NCBI GenBank assembly: GCA_033763575.1
Contig: JANRKF010000033.1
Span: 1 to 64,000 of the forward strand
From: JANRKF01 sp033763575
GTDB lineage: Bacteria; Pseudomonadota; Alphaproteobacteria; Rickettsiales; SXRF01
DNA: 64,000 nt
Direction of reading: 5' to 3'
Position 1 is the stretch's first letter; each line of letters opens with the position of its first letter. The translations under genes and the position numbers were made by a program. This document shows positions 49,473-56,760 of the stretch, in pieces. Under the pieces are notes generated by a model. The model was not told the DNA's origin, ran no database searches, and saw only the letters and a list, made by a program, of their open reading frames with translations.

Positions 49473-49730
49473 ATGCCACAGATCAACACAAACAACGTAT
49501 TCTGGCGGGAAAAGGACGGCGTGGTCACGGTGCTGGTGATTGCCACCGGCGAATATTTTGAATTCAACCGCGTGGGAAGCGCCGTGTGGAAAGGCATCGC
49601 CGAGGGCCTTGCCGCCGACGCGATTATCGACCGGCTCGCACAAACCTATGACACCACCCGCGAGCAACTGGCCATCGATGTGCACGCCCTCATCGTTAAA
49701 ATGATCGCCCGCGAATTGATTGAAGAGTAA
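49473..49730 (+). CDS. PqqD-family peptide-binding protein (RRE fold)
   Basis: An 85-residue winged-helix PqqD-like protein: NVFWREKDGVVTVLVIATGEYFEFNRVGSAVWKGIAEGLAADAIIDRLAQTYDTTREQLAIDVHALIVKMIARELI. The GEYFEFNRVGSAVWxxI and DVHALIxxMxxRELI patterns are standard. Free-standing PqqD proteins bind leader peptides of modified peptides, but many also sit in glycan clusters with no known peptide. ATG 49437 gives 12 more residues. It is divergent from the GT2 at 48495, and no radical-SAM or cyclase partner is present. Confidence 0.85.
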   Translation: MPQINTNNVFWREKDGVVTVLVIATGEYFEFNRVGSAVWKGIAEGLAADAIIDRLAQTYDTTREQLAIDVHALIVKMIARELIEE

Positions 49731-49732
49731 GG

Positions 49733-51052
49733 TCAGCGGCGAATGGAACGGTACACCACCACCACGAACAGCAGCCCGCCGATAATCGCCAGCAGCCCGC
49801 CAAGCCCCATGAAACCCAGCGCGATTTTGATGTTGGGCGCCAGTGCATCGACACCGCCTGCGGTTTTACGCAACACGCCGTAACCGCCGCTATACGCCAG
49901 CCCCGACACATGCATCACCTGCCCGGCGCCGTACAATATCGGCTGCCAGTAAGCCATGCGCCAGCCGGTGACCTCACGATAGCCGAAACGCGGCAGCATC
50001 ACATAGGCAAACGCCATGAACCCGATGGTGATGCCGACGATGGAGCCATGGTAATGCGCCGGGATCAACACGTTCTGCCCATGGATATAAGCCCCCAGGA
50101 TATTCCCATACAGGAAGAGCAGTATCGACATGAGCAGCGCCGACCACAAGGCCCGCTTATCGCCATGGCGCAGCGAGCGAAGCGACAGAAGCCCCGGCAG
50201 GATCCATAGCGCCAGAACCGTCGGCGCCACGCCGTTGGCCGCGATCATCAGCGAGGTGAAGAACTGGCGGAACGGAGCAGATTCCAGATCATACAGCAGA
50301 TAGGCCACCGGCGCGGCGCAGGCAGAAAGCAGGCCGATTGCAAACAGAATATAGAGATGCCGAGGAGGAATTTGAAAGATATGAAAAAGCGCCTGCGCCA
50401 CCAGCAGCCAGCACAGCATGACGATTTGCACATGCACCAGTTGCAGCACATGCCCGCCGCCCCAGAACAGCATTTCAAAATATTGCACGCCCTCGAAAAC
50501 CTGCGGCATCAGGCGGTAGGACCAGAGAAAACAGGCGATGGAAATCAGCGTAATCCAGCCCGCCGAAAGAATGCCGAAACGCACCGGCCCATCGAAACCG
50601 GCAAGCGACGAGGTGAATATTTTCACCAGCATAAAACCGACGCCGCACAGCAAAAACCCCAGCGCCATCAGGAATATCGGGCTGCTGATCACCGGAATGT
50701 AATTGCTCATCAGCGCCTCGGCCTTCGGGTCGAACGGCGAGAGCATCATGAAGAGAATGGTCAGCGCGAAGCATGTCAAGGCCCCCTGCTCCAGCGGCAG
50801 GATGCTGCGGGCATGGGCCGTCGCCATGCTCCAGAACAGGCAGGCGATCGCCAAAAACCACACCAGCACCGATAAATCCACATGCACCACCAGCGCGTCC
50901 TTGAAGATGCGCTGGATTTCCGGATTGTTGGAAAGCACCGGCGCGCGGCCGATCACCAGCGTCAGCGAATATAGCCCCGCCACCGCCAGCGCCACCACGC
51001 CAAGCAGAAGCCAGTAGCGGGAGAGAGTCTTTGGTCTTTGGTCTGTCGTCAT
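49733..51052 (-). CDS. heme-copper oxidase subunit I-like membrane protein
   Basis: A 439-residue polytopic protein of the cytochrome oxidase I superfamily, nearest to cbb3/NOR-type by layout. Histidines sit where heme and copper ligands are expected: VHVDLSVLVW (helix II), WGGGHVLQLVHVQ (helix VI), IPAHYHGSIVG (helix VII) and GQVMHVSGLAYSGG (helix X). About 12 helices. No subunit II, CcoO/P or NorC is nearby, so it may be an orphan relative. The N-terminus MTTDQRPKT is read from a repeat that also covers the divergent ctaA start. Confidence 0.82.
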   Translation of the reverse strand: MTTDQRPKTLSRYWLLLGVVALAVAGLYSLTLVIGRAPVLSNNPEIQRIFKDALVVHVDLSVLVWFLAIACLFWSMATAHARSILPLEQGALTCFALTILFMMLSPFDPKAEALMSNYIPVISSPIFLMALGFLLCGVGFMLVKIFTSSLAGFDGPVRFGILSAGWITLISIACFLWSYRLMPQVFEGVQYFEMLFWGGGHVLQLVHVQIVMLCWLLVAQALFHIFQIPPRHLYILFAIGLLSACAAPVAYLLYDLESAPFRQFFTSLMIAANGVAPTVLALWILPGLLSLRSLRHGDKRALWSALLMSILLFLYGNILGAYIHGQNVLIPAHYHGSIVGITIGFMAFAYVMLPRFGYREVTGWRMAYWQPILYGAGQVMHVSGLAYSGGYGVLRKTAGGVDALAPNIKIALGFMGLGGLLAIIGGLLFVVVVYRSIRR

Positions 51053-51126
51053 GGGTATAGTAATATAGTGGTTGTATTGAGGTGGCAATTCAATACAACA
51101 ACGTCATGACCAACGACCAACGACCA
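51030..51126. repeat. palindromic repeat spanning two divergent start codons
   Basis: tttggtctttggtctgtcgt before the left start is mirrored by accaacgaccaacgaccaac after the right start. Both N-termini read MT[T/N]DQRP. Between them is a second palindrome, GTTGTATTGA/TCAATACAAC. Confidence 0.75.
51071..51099. promoter_or_regulatory. possible operator between oxidase-like gene and ctaA
   Basis: Perfect 10-bp arms GTTGTATTGA (51071-51080) and TCAATACAAC (51090-51099), nine bases apart, in the 53-base gap between divergent starts. Could be the tip of the larger repeat and not a regulator site. Confidence 0.4.
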
Positions 51127-52134
51127 ACGACCATTTACGTAATCGCATGGCTCACAATCTGCGCGCTGCTCGTCGTGGGTATGGTCGCGGTCGGCGGCTA
51201 CACGCGACTTTCCGGCTCCGGGCTTTCCATCACCGAGTGGAAACCCATCCACGGCGCGATCCCGCCGAGGAGTGAAGCCGAATGGGCCGAGGAATTCGCC
51301 AAATACCGCGCCATCCCGCAATATGCCGCCGTGAATCCGGGCATGACGCTTGATGAATTCAAAACGATTTTCTGGCCGGAATTTTTGCATCGCCTGCTCG
51401 GACGAATTATTGGCATTGTGTTCATTGTGCCGCTGATTTTTTTCTGGGCGCGTGGCGCAATCAGCCATCGACAAGGCTTCAAATTTCTGGCCATATTCTC
51501 GCTCGGCGGATTGCAGGGATTCATGGGCTGGTACATGGTTTCCAGCGGGCTTGCAACCAATGTCTATGTCAGCCACCTGCGGCTCGCCACCCACCTCACG
51601 CTGGCGCTGCTGCTGCTGGGATTGATCGTGTGGGAACTTTGCAAGGTGACAGGTGACAGGATCAAGGTGACAGACAAGCAGGCTCCTGACTCCTGCCGCC
51701 TCGCGCCTGTCACCTACCTCCTCTGGTTTGCCCTGCTCTGCCTCCAGATCCTCTACGGCGCGCTGATGGCGGGTTTGCACGCGGGCCTGCTTTACAATAC
51801 CTGGCCGCTGATGGACGGCGCGATCGTGCCTTCCGGGCTGTCCACCGCCATTTTCACCGACCATACGACTGTACAATTTTGGCACAGAATCCTTGCATTT
51901 GCCGTGGTTTTTGGGTTTTTATCTTGGTGGTTTTTTAACCGCCGGTATGTTAAGAATCTCGGAGTGACAAAACTTGCGGCAGGTATCGCCCTTGTCATTG
52001 CCTTGCAGTTTACGCTCGGGGTCTTGACACTGGTCAATGCGGTGCAGCTGGAATTGGGCATGATGCACCAGATGACGGCGGTGTTGTTGTTCGTGCTGTC
52101 GGTGGTGATGTTGCACAGATTGGGAAAAAGGTGA
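51106..52134 (+). CDS. ctaA: heme A synthase (CtaA/COX15)
   Basis: A 342-residue integral membrane enzyme that oxidises heme O to heme A for aa3 oxidase. COX15 type 2 features: GGYTRLSGSGLSITEWKPIHGAIPP, EEFAKYRAIPQYAAVN, FIWPE-like FWPEFLHRLLGRIIG, SSGLATNVYVSHLRLATHLTLAL, TVQFWHRILAF and LGMMHQMTAVLLF with the heme His pairs. A palindromic insertion at 51643-51717 adds about 25 residues (KVTGDRIKVTDKQAPDS...) in a loop between helices. ATG 51106 is in a repeat; a GTG at 51082 is also in frame. Confidence 0.95.
   Translation: MTNDQRPTTIYVIAWLTICALLVVGMVAVGGYTRLSGSGLSITEWKPIHGAIPPRSEAEWAEEFAKYRAIPQYAAVNPGMTLDEFKTIFWPEFLHRLLGRIIGIVFIVPLIFFWARGAISHRQGFKFLAIFSLGGLQGFMGWYMVSSGLATNVYVSHLRLATHLTLALLLLGLIVWELCKVTGDRIKVTDKQAPDSCRLAPVTYLLWFALLCLQILYGALMAGLHAGLLYNTWPLMDGAIVPSGLSTAIFTDHTTVQFWHRILAFAVVFGFLSWWFFNRRYVKNLGVTKLAAGIALVIALQFTLGVLTLVNAVQLELGMMHQMTAVLLFVLSVVMLHRLGKR
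51643..51717. repeat. palindromic repeat inserted in frame in ctaA
   Basis: aaggtgacaggtgacagg (from 51643) against gcgcctgtcaccta (to 51716), with aggctcctgactcctgccg in the middle. Confidence 0.8.
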
Positions 52135-53360
52135 CCATAAACTACGAAGCATTTTTTGAAGCCTCCATCGCCCGCCTGAAAATGGAAGGGCGCTACCGCG
52201 TGTTCAACGACCTCGAACGCAAAGCCGGCTCCTTCCCACTCGCCCGCAGCCACGCCACCGGCCGCGACGTGACGGTGTGGTGCAGCAACGATTATCTTGG
52301 CATGGGCCAGCACCCGAAAGTGACCACCGCCATGGCCGAAACCATCGGCCGCATGGGCGCAGGCGCAGGCGGCACGCGCAATATTTCCGGCACCAACCAC
52401 GCCATCGTCACGCTCGAAAAAACCCTCGCCGAACTGCACCAAAAAGAAGCCGCCCTCGTGATGACCTCCGGCTATGTCACCAACGAAGCCGCGCTCTCGA
52501 CACTGTGCTCAATGCTGCCGGGCGCCATCGTATTCTCCGACGCCTGCAACCACGCTTCGATGATCCACGGCATCCGCCAGAGCAAATGCGAAAAGAAAAT
52601 CTTCCGCCATAACGACGCCGCCCATCTCGAAGAACTCCTCGCGAGCGCCGACCCGGCGCGCCCGAAAATCATCGCCTTTGAATCGGTGTACTCGATGGAC
52701 GGCGACATCGCCCCCATCAACGCATTCTGCGACCTCGCCGACCAGTATAACGCCATCACCTATCTCGACGAAGTGCACGCCGTGGGCATGTATGGCGAAC
52801 ACGGCGCAGGCATCGCCGAACGCGAAGGACTCATGCACCGCCTCACCGTCATCCAGGGCACGCTCGGCAAAGCCTTCGGCGTGATGGGCGGCTACATCGC
52901 CGCGTCGCGCAACCTGATCGACATGATCCGCTCCTACGCGCCCGGCTTTATTTTTACCACCGCCCTGCCGCCCGCGCTCGCCGCCGGCGCCGACGCCTCC
53001 ATCCGCCACCTGATGAACAGCAGCGAGGAGCGCGAACGCCAGCAATATAACGTGCAGGTGCTCAAAGACATGCTGACCAAGGCCGCCCTGCCGGTGATGC
53101 CGACGATGAGCCATATCCTGCCGGTGCTGATCGGCGACCCCGTGAAATGCAAACAGGCAAGCGACATGCTGCTTGAGCAGTTCGATATTTATGTGCAGCC
53201 GATCAATTTCCCGACCGTGCCCCGCGGCACCGAGCGCCTGCGGATTACCCCCAACCCATGCCACACGCATGAGATGATGTTCGAACTCACCCGCGCACTG
53301 GTGTGGGTGTTCGAACGCCTCGCTATCAAACCGGACCTGAAGCTGCTGGAAGCGGCCTAG
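52131..53360 (+). CDS. hemA: 5-aminolevulinate synthase
   Basis: A 409-residue ALAS that condenses glycine and succinyl-CoA, the first heme step in Alphaproteobacteria. Clear marks: WCSNDYLGMGQHP, MGAGAGGTRNISGTNHAIVTLE, DACNHASMIHGIRQSK, YLDEVHAVGMYGEHGAGIAE and PLP lysine in IQGTLGKAFGVMGGYIAAS. GTG start overlaps the ctaA stop (GTGA), linking heme synthesis with heme A formation. Length is usual. Confidence 0.97.
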   Translation: MTINYEAFFEASIARLKMEGRYRVFNDLERKAGSFPLARSHATGRDVTVWCSNDYLGMGQHPKVTTAMAETIGRMGAGAGGTRNISGTNHAIVTLEKTLAELHQKEAALVMTSGYVTNEAALSTLCSMLPGAIVFSDACNHASMIHGIRQSKCEKKIFRHNDAAHLEELLASADPARPKIIAFESVYSMDGDIAPINAFCDLADQYNAITYLDEVHAVGMYGEHGAGIAEREGLMHRLTVIQGTLGKAFGVMGGYIAASRNLIDMIRSYAPGFIFTTALPPALAAGADASIRHLMNSSEERERQQYNVQVLKDMLTKAALPVMPTMSHILPVLIGDPVKCKQASDMLLEQFDIYVQPINFPTVPRGTERLRITPNPCHTHEMMFELTRALVWVFERLAIKPDLKLLEAA

Positions 53361-53365
53361 TTTTT

Positions 53366-53450
53366 ACTGATTCCGGCTGATTCGGAGCTTGTTTCGACTG
53401 ATTCGTAGCTTGTTTCGACTGATTTCGACTGATTTTAGCTTGTTTTGTGG
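53366..53450. repeat. short tandem-like repeats downstream of hemA
   Basis: Units of gactgatt and agcttgtttcgactgatt recur at least three times (about 53366-53450). The rest of the 340-base gap to 53700 has a dispersed motif and a terminator; nothing else recognised. Confidence 0.6.
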
Positions 53451-53584
53451 TGTTTTTGCCTTCCCCCCTCGCTATATATCGTTATTTTTCAATGAATTGC
53501 CATCCTGTGCGGCTCCAAAACGCTAAAAACCACGCCACAGCATGACAAGCCTCATATCCCCAGCTTCTAAGCTTCTCACGGCAT

Positions 53585-53606
53585 AATGTGTCACGGAAGG
53601 GGTAAA
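53585..53606. repeat. dispersed TGTGTCACGGAAGGGG motif
   Basis: AATGTGTCACGGAAGGGG followed by TAAA, then A/T sequence running into the terminator at 53610. Same motif as 23601 (one G fewer) and 2946/2997. Confidence 0.8.
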
Positions 53607-53609
53607 TTT

Positions 53610-53650
53610 AAAAAAGTTTCCGTGGCCACCGGCGGGTGGCCACATGAAAC
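53610..53650 (-). terminator. rho-independent terminator of the chemoreceptor gene
   Basis: On the minus strand GTTTC-at-GTGGCCACC-cgcc-GGTGGCCAC-g-GAAAC, then TTTTTT (plus 53610-53615). Nine perfect GC-rich pairs plus a five-pair extension. Confidence 0.85.
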
Positions 53651-53700
53651 GCAGCTCCGCTGGCTCATGGCTGCTCTTTTTTGAATTATTTTATTACAGC

Positions 53701-55212
53701 CTATTTTATCAGCGCCTGCATTTCCAGGTTGAGCTTCTCGGCCTGCTGGGAAAGCGTGCTCGCCGCCTCGCGCACCTGCCGGGTCGATTCGTCGGCCTGC
53801 TTGCTGGACTCGGCAATGCTTACCACGCTGCTCCTCACCTGCTCGACGCCCGCCGACGCCGTTTGCATGTTGGCGGAAATTTCCTGCGTGACCACCGACT
53901 GCTCCTCGATCGCCCCGGCAACGCCCACAATATAGCCGTTCACCTCGCTGACCGATTGCTTGATCGCACTCAACGCGTCAATCACACCCTTGGAAACATT
54001 CTGCATATTGTCGATCTCGCGGGAAATTTCCTCGGTCGCCTTGGTGGTCTGGCTCGCCAGATTCTTCACTTCGCTTGCAACCACGGCGAAGCCCTTGCCC
54101 GCATCGCCCGCCCGCGCCGACTCGATGGTGGCATTGAGCGCGAGCAGATTGATCTGCCCGGCAATGCTCTGAATCAGCTCGACGATATTGCTCATCGCCT
54201 TCGCCGCATTCTCCAGATTCGTCGCCGACTGGTCGGCGTTGGTCGCATTCCTGACCACCTCTTCCATCGCCGTGCGCGACTTGGCCATGTTCGACGAAAT
54301 CTCATTCACCGACGAACTCATTTCTTCCGCCGCCGCCGCCACCGACTGCACGTTGGACGCCGTCTGGTTGGTCGCCGCCGAAGCGCTGGTGGATTGCTGG
54401 CTGGCGGTGGAAACCACGCGCCCCATCTCATCCGAGCTATGCGATAATTCAGTGGACGCCGCCGCCACCGCATTGGCAATCTGCTGCACATTCTCGGCGA
54501 TTTGCACCTGCTGGGTGATGACGCTCCACGACACCATCGGGCCGAGATACGCCCCCTGATTATCAATGATCGCCGCCACGTTCAGCTCCAGCCACTCGGT
54601 GCCAAGGCGGATCTTGGCGCGGTGCGGGAAATTTTTCGGATCCGCCAGCATCTTGCGCTGATGCTCCGGATGCTTGTGGAAAATATCGATGCACGAACCC
54701 ACCACCTTGTCGGCCTTCACCGGCAGGAATTGCTCCACCGTGCGCAGCGTGTTCAGGCTGGTTTCGTTCATGAAGGTGATCTCGAACGTCTCCGGATCGC
54801 ACATCATGATATTGATCGGCATTTTATCGACCATGCGCTTTAAACGCTCCATCGCCGTAATCACCGTCCAGGTGAGCATGAGCTGGTCTTTGCCGAAGGA
54901 GCCGCCCGGCACCTCCATGATCTTCAGCTCCAAAAATTCCTTGCCGAGGCGAATGGTCGCGCTGTGCGGAAAATTCTTTTTATTGCCGAGAATATCGCGC
55001 TGGTGCTGCGGGCGCTTGTGAAAAATATCGATGCACTGCCCGACGACGTTATCGCCGGAAACGCCCGGTGGCAAAAGCGTTGTGAGCGTATTCAGCGTGT
55101 CGCGGCTCTGCTTGTTGGCGTAGGTAATCACGAGATTTTTCGTATCACATACCAATAGATTGATCGGCATGTGTTCAACCATGTGCCTCGCAGCACTGTT
55201 CGATAGCGTCAT
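53701..55212 (-). CDS. soluble methyl-accepting chemoreceptor with two PAS-like domains
   Basis: A 503-residue chemoreceptor with no membrane helix. Two N-terminal PAS-like repeats each contain CIDIFHK[R/H]PxHQRxxL...NFPHxAxIRLGxExLEL (about residues 60-110 and 180-230). The C-terminal signalling domain follows, with the hairpin tip QIAGQINLLALNATIESARAGDAGKGFAVVASEVKNLA. It senses an internal cue and signals through CheA/CheW. GGAGG six bases before ATG 55212 decides the start over 55218. Terminator at 53610. Confidence 0.94.
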   Translation of the reverse strand: MTLSNSAARHMVEHMPINLLVCDTKNLVITYANKQSRDTLNTLTTLLPPGVSGDNVVGQCIDIFHKRPQHQRDILGNKKNFPHSATIRLGKEFLELKIMEVPGGSFGKDQLMLTWTVITAMERLKRMVDKMPINIMMCDPETFEITFMNETSLNTLRTVEQFLPVKADKVVGSCIDIFHKHPEHQRKMLADPKNFPHRAKIRLGTEWLELNVAAIIDNQGAYLGPMVSWSVITQQVQIAENVQQIANAVAAASTELSHSSDEMGRVVSTASQQSTSASAATNQTASNVQSVAAAAEEMSSSVNEISSNMAKSRTAMEEVVRNATNADQSATNLENAAKAMSNIVELIQSIAGQINLLALNATIESARAGDAGKGFAVVASEVKNLASQTTKATEEISREIDNMQNVSKGVIDALSAIKQSVSEVNGYIVGVAGAIEEQSVVTQEISANMQTASAGVEQVRSSVVSIAESSKQADESTRQVREAASTLSQQAEKLNLEMQALIK

Positions 55213-55397
55213 AGACATCCTCCGTTACGATGATTCGATTACTGTTATTATTTTTTCCCGGCTTTTTACGCGCCGGTGTTTTGTGCCATCAGCCTAACGC
55301 AACCGGATAATAGGGCAAGGGGGTTTTTGGTTAACAATCTGAAATAACTAAGTAATTTAGTATGCTATTGTCAGGCCCGGTACAGCGCCCCGCCGGT

Positions 55398-55571
55398 TAT
55401 CTGCCTCTCCCCTTGAGGGAGAGGGCAACGAGACTTCCGCTTCCGAAGGAAAGCGGTTAGTCGAGTGGGAGAGGGGTAAACTTGAAGGCTGCACCCCCCA
55501 CCTGAAATTTCTAAGGCTTACGTTGTAAGCCCAAGAAATTTCTTCCTCCCCCTCAAGGGGGGAGGTTTTAA
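55398..55571. mobile_element. 174-bp MITE-like element, copy B
   Basis: Reverse complement of 36676-36850 at roughly 95 percent or better. It abuts the anmK 3' end, and its TAAAACC edge supplies the anmK stop. A perfect 23-base direct duplication flanks it (55375-55397 and 55572-55594); both flanking copies encode TGGALYRA in the anmK frame. The rest of the gap to 55212 shows nothing recognised. Confidence 0.88.
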
Positions 55572-56668
55572 GCCCGGTACAGCGCCCCGCCGGTCACGGC
55601 ACGCAGTGCGCCGGTGGTGGTGGGCAGCGACAGCGGCAATCGTTTCAGGCTGCGCACGGCGAGGAACGCGAAGGCCTGCGCCTCCAGCGCATCGCCTTTC
55701 CAGCCGAGCGCCTCGACGCGGTAGACATTGCCGAGCGCGTCTTTCAAGCCCTGCATCAGGGCCGGGTTCAGCCTGCCGCCGCCGGAAACAAACCATTGCC
55801 GGGCCGGCGCCGGAAAATAGTGCTGCCCGCGCCTGACCGCTTCGACCACGAAGGCGGTAAGCGTCGCCGCGCCGTCTTCCGCGGAAAGATGCTGCATGTG
55901 ATCGGCGGAGAAGTGATTGCGGTCGAGCGATTTCGGCGGATGCTTGGAAAAATAAGCATTGTTGAGCAACATATCGAGCGTGGCCTGATCCACTTTCCCC
56001 GCAAGCGCCAGCTTGCCGTCGGCATCGTAATCGACGCCGGTTTTCGCATCGGCCCATTCATTGAGCATCACGTTGCCGGGGCCGGTATCGAACGCGAGGA
56101 TGTCCAGCGCCATCAGCTCCGACCCGCCGCGCTCGGACTTCCCGATCCATGTGACATTGGCAATGCCACCGATATTCAGCACCGCGATCGGCAGCTCCAT
56201 ATGCCTTGAGAGCGCCGCGTGATAAAGCGGAACCAGCGGCGCACCCTCGCCGCCCGCCGCCACATCGCGCCGCCGGAAATCGCACACCACGTCGATCTTG
56301 GTTTTTTCCGCCAACAGCGCGCCGTTGCCCATCTGCCAGGTGAGATCCTCCTCCGGGCGATGCGCCACCGTCTGCCCGTGGAAACCCACCACCTGCACGT
56401 CTTTATAAGAAAGCCCCGCCTTGTCGAGCAGCATCTTCACCGCCTCGGCGTGCTTCATGGTCATCACATGCTCGGCCAGCAGCAAATCGCCGCGCCCGCG
56501 CACCGCCGCCGCCAGTATCGCCTTCATCGCCTCGTCATACGGCAGAGTGAGCCACGCCCCGAACTCATGCACCTGCTCGCCGTCCGTGCGGATGAGCGCC
56601 GCGTCAATGCCGTCAAGCGACGTGCCGCTCATCAGCCCCAGCGACCAGCGTGTTTCTTCTTTTTGCAT
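55568..56668 (-). CDS. anmK: anhydro-N-acetylmuramic acid kinase
   Basis: A 366-residue AnmK that turns anhydroMurNAc plus ATP into MurNAc-6-phosphate during murein recycling. N-terminal SLGLMSGTSLDGIDAALIRTDG (phosphate loop), VGFHGQTVAHRPEEDLTWQMGNGALLA, IAVLNIGGIANVTWI, LAFDTGPGNVMLNEW and FVSGGGRLNPALM are all family marks. Its terminal codons are duplicated beyond the MITE-like element. Divergent from tyrS, as often in Alphaproteobacteria. Confidence 0.95.
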   Translation of the reverse strand: MQKEETRWSLGLMSGTSLDGIDAALIRTDGEQVHEFGAWLTLPYDEAMKAILAAAVRGRGDLLLAEHVMTMKHAEAVKMLLDKAGLSYKDVQVVGFHGQTVAHRPEEDLTWQMGNGALLAEKTKIDVVCDFRRRDVAAGGEGAPLVPLYHAALSRHMELPIAVLNIGGIANVTWIGKSERGGSELMALDILAFDTGPGNVMLNEWADAKTGVDYDADGKLALAGKVDQATLDMLLNNAYFSKHPPKSLDRNHFSADHMQHLSAEDGAATLTAFVVEAVRRGQHYFPAPARQWFVSGGGRLNPALMQGLKDALGNVYRVEALGWKGDALEAQAFAFLAVRSLKRLPLSLPTTTGALRAVTGGALYRA

Positions 56669-56760
56669 TCGGTTACTTTAAGAATCCTTGCCCATGTTAA
56701 CCAGACGATAATATATAGATGATACTTAAAATTTAGTGAACTTTATGCAGGGCATATTTT

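Noticed and set aside
2946..53606. Dispersed 18-23 bp motif as a CRISPR repeat
   Set aside because: Copies are kilobases apart, not regularly spaced, and no cas genes occur in the window.
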